In this document: positions 1 to 8,643 of the stretch, piece after piece | Numbering within the stretch: the stretch's first letter is position 1 | Layout of the letters: every line of letters begins with the position of its first letter | Source: an uncultured Bryobacterales bacterium | GTDB lineage: Bacteria > Acidobacteriota > Terriglobia > Bryobacterales > UBA6623 | DNA: 64,000 bases | Assembly: GCA_958295955.1 (NCBI GenBank) | Contig: OY282420.1 | Coordinates: 648,236-712,235, forward strand | Direction: 5' to 3' | Notes under the pieces: model-generated | The model's database searches: none | Told to the model about the DNA's origin: nothing | The model's input: the letters and a program-made list of their open reading frames with translations, nothing else | Program-made: the position numbers and the translations under genes

Positions 1-2399
1 GCGCTGTGCGGAGCGACTTGCGTCATCCGGCGCGCAGCGCGCTCCAGTCCCGTATAATCCACTGCTGCAAGACCCAGCCCTTCCAGCGAGATGCGCGAAA
101 GTCCGCCTGTGCAGAATTCCGCGGCAATGAGCGCCGTCAGACGGTCCTGCGCGAGCGATGAAACCAGAGGCTTGGGATCTCTCCTGTCGAAGAGCAGGAA
201 TCCATCGCTGCGTAGGCGGCGCCAGACGAGTTGCGTCAATTCCCGAAGATCGAGAGTCTCGCCGTTTTTGTCCAGAACGCGCCGGATGGCCGCGCGAATT
301 GCCTGATCGCGGGACGTGCGTTCGAAAAACGGCGCGAAGAAAGCCGCGTCCTGCCGGTTGTCGGCGAAAACGAGGAGATTGCGCCCTTTCATGGGCAGAT
401 CGCCGCCGGTGTTTTCGACCGGTTCGGGCAGCGCTTCGAGCAGGGACTGGGACGTTACCGCAGCCAAGGCGTCATCGCCCGGATGAATGCTTGTCAGCGG
501 CTCCGCGTAGCGCCCCCCGCGCTGCCCGCATGCCGAGCATCTGGCGACGTAATGTCTGCGCTCTTCCTTGTCTTCCTTCATTTCCGCTTCGTCAAGCGTG
601 ACGAGGCCGCTGCCCGGACCATCGGAGAGTTCCCCTGTCTTCGGGTCGAAGGAGTGTTTGGTTGCGTCTCGCTCTGTCGCTTCCGGCTCTTCTTCATCGG
701 CTTCAAGGCCGTCCGGTCCGTCGCAGAGGCGCAACACGATCCGCGAGGCCGAAGCTCCATGCTCGGCTCGCGGCAGGATCGCCTTGCTGTCATCCCACGC
801 CTCGATGTAGGGCTCGCCGCAATTGCGGCAGACGAGCAAGAAATACGCGGGCGCGGCATCGGGCGCCGCCGGCGCATTGCGCCCGAAGACGAAATCCGAC
901 CAGCGCTCGGGATCGTCGGCGGACAGCCGCAGCGCGGCGCCGGCGACGCCCGACGCCGCGAGGTGGTAGCGCGCCGGCAGCAGGGGGAAGACTCCCGGAG
1001 TCGAAGGCTTGGCCAGAACGCCGATCGATACGAGCGCAGCCAACGCCTTTCGAGCATCGCCCGGCGGATGCCCTTCGAATACTTGTTCGGCAAGTTTTTC
1101 GAAAAGCAAGGATCGCGCAGCGAGCAGCTTGGAAACACGGCGCAATTCGCGGAATTTCGACAGACGGGCGAGCAAGGCATCGCCGAACGGCTTTCCCGAT
1201 TCCAGCGTGAATTCCCGGCAGCCTTTCGCCTCGACATGGTCGTTCCATATTGCGGCTGCGTCCTCGTCTTCCAGTTCCCCGGATTCGCGCATCTCGGCAA
1301 GGACTTCGCCGGCTGCAATCCAGGGTTGCGGACCGAGGCTCGGTGCGGCGTTCCCTTTAGTCAGCGCCGTGTGCGGCTGCCGTTCGGACACGATCACGGC
1401 GTCTTCGCCCGCGTCTTCGTCCTTGGGGAACGGCTCGCCAAACAGGTGCGATGCGAACTCTGCAAGCTCGTCCTTGCGGGACGGGTCGAGGCTCGCCGAG
1501 GTGCCGACGCAGCGCAGCCGGCCCTCCGGGATGCCCAACTTTGTCTTCAATTTGCGCAGCAGGAACGCAACTTCGATCGCTTGGGCGCCGGTGTAGGTAT
1601 GGATCTCGTCCAGCACGAGCCAACGCAAGTCCGCCTGCTCGAACAGCGCCCGATTGCGCGGCAGCAGCAGGATGTGCTCCAGCATCGCGTAGTTGGTGAT
1701 GAGGATATGCGGCGGGCGTTCCAGCATCTCCTTCCGGCTGAGAAGCCAGTGTTTGGGAGCGTGGCTTGCGCCGTCGAAGTCGTTCTGGAAACGCGGCATT
1801 TCCTGCAGCCGGGCTTCCTCCTCGTTGCGGGACGAGGTCGCGCGCACCGCTCCGGTGAACCGTCCCAAAGTGATGCCCGGGTCGCCCAGGTCGCGGAAAA
1901 GAAGCCGCGCGATGCGGAACATCTGGTCGTTGGCCAAGGCATTCAGCGGATAGACCAGGATGGCGCGCACGCCCGGCCGTTCCAGGGCGCCCTCGCGCAA
2001 TAGCGTATCGACAAGCGGGAACAGGAACGCCTCGGTCTTGCCGGAGCCCGTTCCGGTCGCAACGAGACAGTTGTGTGCGCAGCGGACCGCTTCGGCTTGG
2101 TGCAGATGAAGCGGCCGTTGGAAAAGTTTGCGTCCGTCTTCGGTTTTCTCCAGCGCCTTCCATGCAGGATGCAGTTTGCCGGCGGATACCAGATCTTCGA
2201 TGGACCCGCCCTTGATGAAATCGGGCAGGCTTTCGACGAAGGGGCCTTTGACCAAGTCTGCTTGTTCCAGACGAGTAGCGATCTCGTGGGCGAGGCGGGG
2301 GGCGCGCGCCGCTGAAACAGGCGCCGCCGTGCCGATGTAGCGGGCAATCGTGCTCTGAAGGTTGTCTCGGAATTGAATCGGATCGAATTCAACGGCCAT
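1..2399 (-). CDS. DUF1998/Lhr-type DEAD/DEAH-box helicase, partial (C-terminus beyond window)
   Basis: About 799 N-terminal residues are visible; the frame is open to the left edge. A superfamily 2 helicase core is clear: Walker A ATGTGSGKTE near residues 114-123, a DEIH box near 260 (WLVLDEIHTYTGAQ), and motif III-like GTSAS. It continues with two CxxC-type pairs (CRNCG near 521, CSACG near 618) and the segment FADNRQDAAFFAPFFER near 671, which are typical of large DUF1998/YprA-like helicases found in defence islands (Druantia DruE, DISARM). The ATG at 2399 overlaps the end of the upstream 1091-codon gene by 11 nt and has AGGAGA as ribosome site, so the two are translationally coupled. By family knowledge it should translocate on or unwind nucleic acid; a role in phage defence is inference from its partner and class. 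A plain housekeeping Lhr-like helicase is less likely given the coupling. Confidence 0.85.
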   Translation of the reverse strand, partial: MAVEFDPIQFRDNLQSTIARYIGTAAPVSAARAPRLAHEIATRLEQADLVKGPFVESLPDFIKGGSIEDLVSAGKLHPAWKALEKTEDGRKLFQRPLHLHQAEAVRCAHNCLVATGTGSGKTEAFLFPLVDTLLREGALERPGVRAILVYPLNALANDQMFRIARLLFRDLGDPGITLGRFTGAVRATSSRNEEEARLQEMPRFQNDFDGASHAPKHWLLSRKEMLERPPHILITNYAMLEHILLLPRNRALFEQADLRWLVLDEIHTYTGAQAIEVAFLLRKLKTKLGIPEGRLRCVGTSASLDPSRKDELAEFASHLFGEPFPKDEDAGEDAVIVSERQPHTALTKGNAAPSLGPQPWIAAGEVLAEMRESGELEDEDAAAIWNDHVEAKGCREFTLESGKPFGDALLARLSKFRELRRVSKLLAARSLLFEKLAEQVFEGHPPGDARKALAALVSIGVLAKPSTPGVFPLLPARYHLAASGVAGAALRLSADDPERWSDFVFGRNAPAAPDAAPAYFLLVCRNCGEPYIEAWDDSKAILPRAEHGASASRIVLRLCDGPDGLEADEEEPEATERDATKHSFDPKTGELSDGPGSGLVTLDEAEMKEDKEERRHYVARCSACGQRGGRYAEPLTSIHPGDDALAAVTSQSLLEALPEPVENTGGDLPMKGRNLLVFADNRQDAAFFAPFFERTSRDQAIRAAIRRVLDKNGETLDLRELTQLVWRRLRSDGFLLFDRRDPKPLVSSLAQDRLTALIAAEFCTGGLSRISLEGLGLAAVDYTGLERAARRMTQVAPHS

Positions 2400-5300
2400 C
2401 GGATTTCTCCTGCGCAAGCTCGCTCAGCAGCATATAGAAGGCAAAAAGTTCGTGGCCGAGACGCAAAAGGAAACCGATGTTGTAGAGGATAGTGCTGCGG
2501 CCTCGCTCAAGGTCTTGGCCGAGTGCATCGAGAAAAGCGGAGACTCTACGTTCGCGGCAGGCAGCCGTGAAATGGCGGAAGAATCCGGCGCACCAACGGG
2601 CCATCAGATCGTCCGGCTCATCCCTAGACACGTCGGTCTGTTTTGGATAGGGCGTCCGGTCATCGAATTGGTTCTCGAAGCGCCGACAGGTCTTCTGGAT
2701 GAGTAATTTCATCACATGCATGCGATTCGGGTTGTGATCCTCGCTATCGAGGCCGGCATCTTCCAAGCGTTCTCGGAGGCGCAAATGGGCTGCGCGCCAG
2801 TGCGCAGGGCCGAGCAGTTCCTCGCCGCGCCAGAAATACCCTGCCGAGGGGTCTATGTCGCTTTCTCGCAGCGCCTTGAAGTAGCGCGGCATCGAAAAAT
2901 CTCTGAGGGGTTCGCCTGAGTCCTGTGCCGCAGCCGCATTCTGGAATGCGACCTTGGCCACGCCGCTCAGACCTTTGTCATTGGGGATTTTGTCTGGCGA
3001 CAGATCGGTAAGGCGGGCCAATTCAGCCGCGCCCGGCGCGTCGCATTGGCGCAGGCTGCCGAAGACTGCTGCCGAGGCTCCATAAAGTTCCGAATAGATC
3101 GACAAGGGATGATGCATCGGAACCCATGACGGCGGCGAATCGGGCGGCGGGGGCGCAAGCCCCGCTTCCATGAGCACGGCTGCGCCGGCAGGTATGCCGA
3201 GCAGGGACGAACCGACTTCCTGCCAGCGTGGCCAAAGCACTCCGCCTGCCTGTTGCCAACAAGATCCTGCAAGAGAGGTCGCCATCCATTGCGACAGCGT
3301 GAGAAACCGCCGGCGAATCTCCTCGCTGCCGAGCGTCGGCTCCAGTTCCACATCCGGATTGGGCGCCGTTAGGGCGAGCGCGAAAATGTCGCCTCTGCCG
3401 CTGCGCAGGGGCTGGAATTTTTCCGCGTCGAGAGAGCGTGCCAGGATATGCGCAAAGACAACGCCGTCGTCGAAATCGCTCAGGGCGATCCGCACAACAA
3501 GCGCATCCATGTCTGTATCATCGAGCGCGGCATCGAGCCAAGCGGGGGCCGTGGCGTCGATGGTCTCGCGCCCCAAAGCCGTTTCCGCGGACCGTGATTC
3601 ACCGGTCTCGGTCTCAAGCTCGAAACGCAACGCGTCGATGCGGACGGGCAGCTTGATTTCGATGTCCAGTCTGTCACCGCGCCTTACGGCGTCGAAATGT
3701 TCCGGTTCCATCGCCCGACAAATTTCGAGCAGTGTGTGCGCGGGTTCGTTTTCCGGTATGAAAAGCACCCGGTCATCCGGCGCATCAGCGGCCAAGTCGC
3801 GTACTGAAAGCACGCGTCTGGAGCCATTCCTAAAGGCATCGGGTTCATGGCGTCCGCGAACACGCAGCGCGGCTTTGGGATCGTGCGAGGCGATCGCGAT
3901 GGAATCGTTGAGATCGGTTTCAGCAACGATGAGGCGCGTCCCTCTGGCGAGGGGGCGGGTTTCCCCATCGGATGATATGCGGACGACGGATATGCCCGTC
4001 CACGGGATGTCGAAATCGACCGGCCCTTGCTGCGTATCGAAAGCAAGCCTCGCATGGGAGTAACCACCCTTGGGATCGAGGCAGAGGAACCCCGAATCGC
4101 TTTGCGTTACATGGCGGCAGCGGTCCCAAGCGATTGAGGTCGGGCGGGTGCGGGTGCGCAGTAATATGCCGTCCTCGACGGCTTGGAGGTCGGGCCATAT
4201 CCAGGCCGTGAAAGAGGCCACGGCGCGCGCGGCCGCCACAGCGGCGGCGCTTTCCGGAGGAAGCAGACCGACGCGGATTTTTTGAGGTTCTCCACTTGCG
4301 TCGGGGAACTCCGCGAGCGAGAACCGCGCGCGGCCTGTGCCGTCCAACTCGATCTCCTTCCTGGTCTCTCGGTTGCCTACGGCAACGGAGACCGTGCGCG
4401 TTTCGGCGGTATTTCGGCCGTTGTCAACCGAGACTTCCGCATTTCGAGTCAATAGACCGCCGCCGCGGTCGGTTGCCGCTACGCCGCATTCGACCCGGAT
4501 GCGCGGGCGCGGGCGGCTGGTAAGCTCTATCCGCCGCCCGTTCAGTTGCATAACAACGGGAGCCGCGCCGAGGAGAGTCGCCGCAACAAAGCTTTCCGGG
4601 CCGATTCCGCCGGCGCCGGCGCCGGCGATGGAGAAGGGGGAACGCGCGATCAGCAGCGCTTCGGGCGCGTCGATCTCAAAGGCGTCCTGCGCATCCCCGA
4701 TTTCTTTGAGCAACCGCCCGCTCTGCAGGTCGAACGCCAGGGCATAGCTTTCGGAGTCCAAAATCTCGATTGCTCCCGAGGCGTCAGCGAACGCCCATTC
4801 AATCCGGCGCGGCCAGGGCTGCGGGACAGGCCAATCGATCCCCTCGCGCAAGCGCAGCTTCTGATCGTCGAAACCAATCCGCAGCCGCCCCTCCAGCCGC
4901 GGCACGGAAAGCGCCAAGGCGCCGTCGGACCACACGAGTTTCGGCCGGGCGACGATGTTTTGCCGCCGCCTTGCGCTCGGAGCGCGGTTGCGGACGTTTT
5001 CCAATACCGACTGGAAGTACCGTTCGAAATCCGTTTGCGAGATTGCTCCGGACCGGCAGCGGGCGAACGCCGCGGCAAAGAATCCGGTGTCGTCGGTCTC
5101 CAGGACGTACCGCGGAACGCGGAGGCCGGGGGACAGGAAGTCGAGCGCTTCGTCCTCCCAAGCGTTGAGGGCTGCGGTGGCGTGCGTCGGCGGCGGCCCG
5201 AAAGCGCGTTCCGCCCGCAGAAACGCTTCGATTACATCGGGGAGTTGGGGGCGTGAAACGCCGGCCTGCACGAGATAGGCATCGACCTTGCGTCTGTCGC

Positions 5301-5664
5301 GAAAAAGCGCCAGGCCGAAGCGGCGGCAAACATCGGAGAAAGCAGCGTGCAGCTTGTCCCGTCGGCCTGGAGGACGCAGCGAGATGCCCAGGATTGCCTC
5401 GATGAGCCGATAGACGGCGGCGTCCTGTTCGCCGTAGTCCTCAGTAAGCGCGCCGGCTACACTCCAGGCGGCAGCGGCCGGAGTCGCATTGAAGGTCCAG
5501 GATACGCGCTGGAAATCCCCTGCGATTTTTTCGCGGACGAGCCCGCGGATACGCTCCCGATCCTCCGAGGCGACATCGAGGAGGCCGATGAAGGGAGGAG
5601 CGTTCGCCGCTTCGAGCTTTTCGCGGAGCTTGCTCTCGAACTCTTGCAGCGGCGCCCCATGCAC
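2389..5664 (-). CDS. Large uncharacterised partner of the helicase (1091 aa)
   Basis: No family is firmly recognised. It starts at GTG 5664, the most upstream start in frame, and ends inside the helicase start. The N-terminal 250 residues look alpha-helical; the middle (about 300-750) is rich in short beta-like stretches with alternating hydrophobic residues; the C-terminal 300 residues are helical and contain WVPMHHPLSIYSEL and a WQQAGGVLWPRWQEVG segment. No Walker, nuclease or methylase motif is visible and there is no signal peptide. A large protein without obvious catalytic motifs, fused in translation to a DUF1998 helicase, resembles two-gene modules such as Druantia type III (DruH-DruE); this is a remembered analogy, not a tested match. 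The first 41 codons are duplicated three times upstream. In those copies the site before GTG reads GGAGAA, while here it reads GGCGAA, so translation of the intact gene may be weakened. Confidence 0.75.
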   Translation of the reverse strand: MHGAPLQEFESKLREKLEAANAPPFIGLLDVASEDRERIRGLVREKIAGDFQRVSWTFNATPAAAAWSVAGALTEDYGEQDAAVYRLIEAILGISLRPPGRRDKLHAAFSDVCRRFGLALFRDRRKVDAYLVQAGVSRPQLPDVIEAFLRAERAFGPPPTHATAALNAWEDEALDFLSPGLRVPRYVLETDDTGFFAAAFARCRSGAISQTDFERYFQSVLENVRNRAPSARRRQNIVARPKLVWSDGALALSVPRLEGRLRIGFDDQKLRLREGIDWPVPQPWPRRIEWAFADASGAIEILDSESYALAFDLQSGRLLKEIGDAQDAFEIDAPEALLIARSPFSIAGAGAGGIGPESFVAATLLGAAPVVMQLNGRRIELTSRPRPRIRVECGVAATDRGGGLLTRNAEVSVDNGRNTAETRTVSVAVGNRETRKEIELDGTGRARFSLAEFPDASGEPQKIRVGLLPPESAAAVAAARAVASFTAWIWPDLQAVEDGILLRTRTRPTSIAWDRCRHVTQSDSGFLCLDPKGGYSHARLAFDTQQGPVDFDIPWTGISVVRISSDGETRPLARGTRLIVAETDLNDSIAIASHDPKAALRVRGRHEPDAFRNGSRRVLSVRDLAADAPDDRVLFIPENEPAHTLLEICRAMEPEHFDAVRRGDRLDIEIKLPVRIDALRFELETETGESRSAETALGRETIDATAPAWLDAALDDTDMDALVVRIALSDFDDGVVFAHILARSLDAEKFQPLRSGRGDIFALALTAPNPDVELEPTLGSEEIRRRFLTLSQWMATSLAGSCWQQAGGVLWPRWQEVGSSLLGIPAGAAVLMEAGLAPPPPDSPPSWVPMHHPLSIYSELYGASAAVFGSLRQCDAPGAAELARLTDLSPDKIPNDKGLSGVAKVAFQNAAAAQDSGEPLRDFSMPRYFKALRESDIDPSAGYFWRGEELLGPAHWRAAHLRLRERLEDAGLDSEDHNPNRMHVMKLLIQKTCRRFENQFDDRTPYPKQTDVSRDEPDDLMARWCAGFFRHFTAACRERRVSAFLDALGQDLERGRSTILYNIGFLLRLGHELFAFYMLLSELAQEKSDGR

Positions 5665-5701
5665 AGGTTCGCCAATATACCAGAAAGCCGCCCCGCGAGC
5701 G

Positions 5702-6035
5702 CTACCCGTGCGAGGCGTGGGTGCAGGCGAAGGTGGCGGGGACGCCGTCTTTGTTCAACTCGTCAATGTCGATTTTCCAGGTGTGGTAACCCTCGACCGT
5801 CAGGCGCTTGAAGAACTCCGCGCCGGTCTTCAGCTTCGGGTCTTCGGCGCCGTCCAGGGATTCGAGGATCGCCGTCCGGCGGGCTTCGCTCAGCTTCACG
5901 AACGGCGCGCCGTGCTTGTCGATCGCATAGCCCTCGAGCCGACCCAACGCCTGCAGAAAGGCGTGGCCCCGATCTTCTTCGACATCGTGGAGCATCAGGT
6001 CGATGTACTCGTTGACCTTCGCCGCCTTGGCGCCG
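5702..6035 (-). pseudogene. Truncated gluconate 2-dehydrogenase subunit 3-like gene, copy 1
   Basis: The last ~111 codons match the intact gene at 12927-13478 (for example LMLHDVEEDRGHAFLQ and the end CTHASHG-stop), but homology stops at 6035 and the start, signal peptide and first ~70 residues are missing. It sits 37 bp before the GTG of the 1091-codon gene, the same spacing as in the other copies. The strong conservation of the remainder suggests recent truncation. It is unlikely to give a working protein. Confidence 0.85.
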
Positions 6036-6245
6036 CGTCATGCTGCGTCAAGAATACCAGCAAGCGCGGGCCGGCGGCGGGCGGCAATCGGGCAGTGAGA
6101 TGAGCGACGAGCATGTTCCCCCCCCCGGCAAGATCGTGACGCACGCGGGCTTCCTCATCCTTCCGGCAGCGTTAACCCGCCGGCTGCACGGCAATGTGGG
6201 GACGGGGAGCAGCACTCCAAAATAATCGGAGCAGGCAAAAAGCCC

Positions 6246-7778
6246 TCAATTGCCAAGTGATGGGTAAAGTTCGATTGGCTCACCCGGGGTCAAATCCAGC
6301 CCTTGCAGACCCGGGTAGTCCGGGGCATACCGATAAGCGCGGTACACCTGATTGGCCTGTTCTCCCGCATTAGACGGCACCGACTCGCCTTGACGCAAAG
6401 GGCCGTTATTGATCATGGGGTTGATGTATTTCCAAACCGTTTTGCCGGCCGGAGTTACCTCGAAAAGCGTACCGTGTACCCCATCGCAAATGAAAGTGTT
6501 TCCGTTGGGAAGCCGTTGCGTTCCTGATATTTTATAGGAGAAAAAGTCGCTGGGCGTTGGGGCGGTATAAACCCATACCGGTTTGACCGGAGGATAAGCC
6601 AAGCCGGGATTCAGCCGATAGTTGACCCCGTCCACCGGCGGAACAATCTCATCTACCGACGAATAACCACGCCGGAAATCCGGGGACTTGAAGCCATTGT
6701 TGAAAATGAGGATGTTTCCGGCGCCCGGCAGACCGGGGGCAATCCATTGGATATTATGCGGCAAGAAGAGTTGCTGGTCATCGGGAGTCCCGGCGCGATA
6801 GGCTCGCGGGTTACCCCAGCGGTACAGCAGGTCGCCCCCCTTGCCGCCCTTTCCGCCGCTGTGGCCGGCCGCCTCTGTCGTGGTGGTGCTGTGGTCGATA
6901 ATCCACACTTCGCTGAAATGACGGGGCGATAGTATGATCTGGTCCAACTCCGGGTTATAATCCAGTCCATTGCTGTGCATCCAGTCCGACGGGTCAGTGG
7001 ATACCTCGGAAAGGCGGAAATTAAGGTCAATCAACTCTGGATGCTCGGCCACCTTCCCGTAATTCGCCTTGCTCGTGTCAAAGTCTTGAATCAGATGATC
7101 CCACGCCGACCATTCCCAGACAATTTCGCAGTTTGCCGGCCCGGTGATTTTGGCCTCAACAATATGCGACGCAATCAAGCCATCAGTGTCGATAAAGTCC
7201 GGGTTTGCGCCGGCGGCGGCGGCCTCCTTTGCCGTTTTATATTGCCGTGACAATAGCAGTACATTCCCGTTGGGCATTTTAAGGGCGTCATGATGCAGAT
7301 TGCCCTGAGCGCACTCCCAAAGGGTGTTCCCGTCCCGGTCAACTTCCCTCACACGGCGGTCGGGATCATCATTCTCAAGCAACAGCAGATTTCCATTCTC
7401 AAGCAACCTTGTGAACATGGCATTAGCACCCAACTCCCACCTATGAACCACTCGCCCCTGATTATCAATCAGGTAAATTGTCTTGGTTTTTCGTTTATTA
7501 AATAAAGTATAGCCCCCAAATGCCTCCCGCTCGTTCAGGATCAACCCGACCGTTTTGGCGGTAGATGTCGAGTTAAGGGAGGGTTCTGAGGTAACAATTG
7601 GCTCCGCTGTCCTGTTACAGGCTAGCAATGAAGCTATTGCTGCGCCATATATAACGGCAATCCGGCGTGCCTTGCCTGTTGCGCCGTGCGGGGAATTTTT
7701 CGGGGGGTGGGAGGGGGGTATCGTGCGGTCTTGCTCTACAGCAAGGCGCCCATCTATGGCGCAATCTTTCTTTGTCAT
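6246..7778 (-). CDS. Aryl-sulfotransferase-like lipoprotein, copy 1 (510 aa)
   Basis: A beta-propeller-type protein of the arylsulfotransferase (ASST/Arylsulfotran_2) class. Repeated blade motifs are visible, such as RLLENGNLLLLEN, LKMPNGNVLLLSRQ and RLPNGNTFICDG, together with the family-like HSNGLDYNPELDQIILSPRH segment (catalytic-type His in DWMHSN). Residues 38-54 form a hydrophobic stretch ending in a lipobox, LLAC with Cys54, so the mature protein is probably anchored as a lipoprotein. ASST proteins move sulfate between phenolic compounds; the substrate here is unknown. The ATG at 7778 is preceded by GAGGAAGAAAGG. An interrupted G/C tract (6 G, T, 3 G, A, 6 G; 7702-7718) lies in codons ~20-26 and keeps the frame open. 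Base composition looks clearly lower in GC than the flanking genes, which suggests foreign origin. Confidence 0.8.
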   Translation of the reverse strand: MTKKDCAIDGRLAVEQDRTIPPSHPPKNSPHGATGKARRIAVIYGAAIASLLACNRTAEPIVTSEPSLNSTSTAKTVGLILNEREAFGGYTLFNKRKTKTIYLIDNQGRVVHRWELGANAMFTRLLENGNLLLLENDDPDRRVREVDRDGNTLWECAQGNLHHDALKMPNGNVLLLSRQYKTAKEAAAAGANPDFIDTDGLIASHIVEAKITGPANCEIVWEWSAWDHLIQDFDTSKANYGKVAEHPELIDLNFRLSEVSTDPSDWMHSNGLDYNPELDQIILSPRHFSEVWIIDHSTTTTEAAGHSGGKGGKGGDLLYRWGNPRAYRAGTPDDQQLFLPHNIQWIAPGLPGAGNILIFNNGFKSPDFRRGYSSVDEIVPPVDGVNYRLNPGLAYPPVKPVWVYTAPTPSDFFSYKISGTQRLPNGNTFICDGVHGTLFEVTPAGKTVWKYINPMINNGPLRQGESVPSNAGEQANQVYRAYRYAPDYPGLQGLDLTPGEPIELYPSLGN

Positions 7779-7807
7779 AACCTTTCTTCCTCGTCTTTAA
7801 TTTAGAT

Positions 7808-7944
7808 GTTTTGCGGATGAGTTCGCGTATCCAACCCCGATCCTCCGAGGCGACATCGAGGAGGCCGATGAAGGGAGGAGCGTTTGCCGCTTCGAGCTTT
7901 TCGCGGAGCTTGCTCTCGAACTCTTGCAGCGACGCCCCATGCAC
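7808..7944 (-). pseudogene. 5' fragment of the 1091-codon gene, copy 2
   Basis: The first ~41 codons of the helicase-partner gene (LQEFESKLREKLEAANAPPF and onward) are repeated here and then run directly into the leader of sulfotransferase copy 1. The reading frame continues 109 codons and overlaps the sulfotransferase start in another frame, so it could act as a translated leader. The site before the GTG reads GGAGAA, a better ribosome site than in the intact gene. Confidence 0.8.
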
Positions 7945-7981
7945 AGGTTCTCCAATATACCAGAAAGCCGTCCCGCGAGCG

Positions 7982-8328
7982 CTACCCGTGCGAGGCGTGG
8001 GTGCAGGCGAAGGTAGCGGGGACGCCGTCTTTGTTCAACTCGTCAATGCCGATTTTCCAGGTGTGGTAACCCTCGACCTTCAGGCGCTTGAGGCGCTTGA
8101 AGAACTCCGCGCCGGTCTTCAACTCCGGGTCTTCGGCGCCGTCCAGGGATTCGAGGATCGCCGTCCGGCGGGCTTCGCTCAGCTTCACGAACGGCGCGCC
8201 GTGCTTGTCGATCGCATAGCCCTCGAGCCGACCCAACGCCTGCAGAAAGGCGTGCCCGCGATCTTCTTCGACATCATGGAGCATCAGGTCCGATGTACTC
8301 GTTGACCTTCGCCGCCTCTGCGCTGCGT
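7982..8328 (-). pseudogene. Truncated gluconate 2-dehydrogenase subunit 3-like gene, copy 2
   Basis: This is homologous to the C-terminal ~110 codons of the intact gene at 12927-13478. It carries an in-frame six-base duplication that repeats Arg-Leu-Lys (KRLKRLK), and an extra C near 8290 that shifts the frame before homology ends. The N-terminus and signal peptide are absent. It is a second decayed copy within the array. Confidence 0.8.
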
Positions 8329-8643
8329 CATACTGCGTCAAGAATACCAGCAGGCGCGGGGCCCCCGGCGAGGCGGAGGAAGTTGTTGGAATGGCGGCGG
8401 CGAAGGGCGTGGTCGGGCAGTGAGATGAGCGACGAGCATGTTCCCCGGCAAGATCGTGACGCACGCGGGCTTCCGATTTCGACTTCCGGACCATCTCGCG
8501 CACCAACAGCCTGGGATTTCTGGAGCGCGAACCGGCTAGTTCGCGCCGCCAAGTCATCCTTCCGGTAGCGTTAACCCGCCGGCTGCACGGCAATGTGGGG
8601 ACGGGGAGCAGCACTCCAAAATAATCGGAGCAGGCAAAAGCCC
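8329..8643 (-). other. Array trailer between sulfotransferase copy 2 and broken subunit-3 gene
   Basis: A non-coding-looking 315-bp segment, repeated at 6036-6245 (with a deletion) and 10884-11179. It carries conserved blocks such as gtgagatgagcgacgagcat and ccggctgcacggcaatgtgg just after the sulfotransferase stop codon. Short open frames exist on both strands but indels between copies break them, so none is supported as a gene. The segment may be the decayed end of a gene captured with the sulfotransferase; I cannot say which. Confidence 0.5.

Noticed and set aside
231-2003. 590-codon open frame on the plus strand
   Set aside because: It is antisense to the helicase, whose conserved motifs are on the minus strand; long antisense frames are common in this GC-rich DNA.
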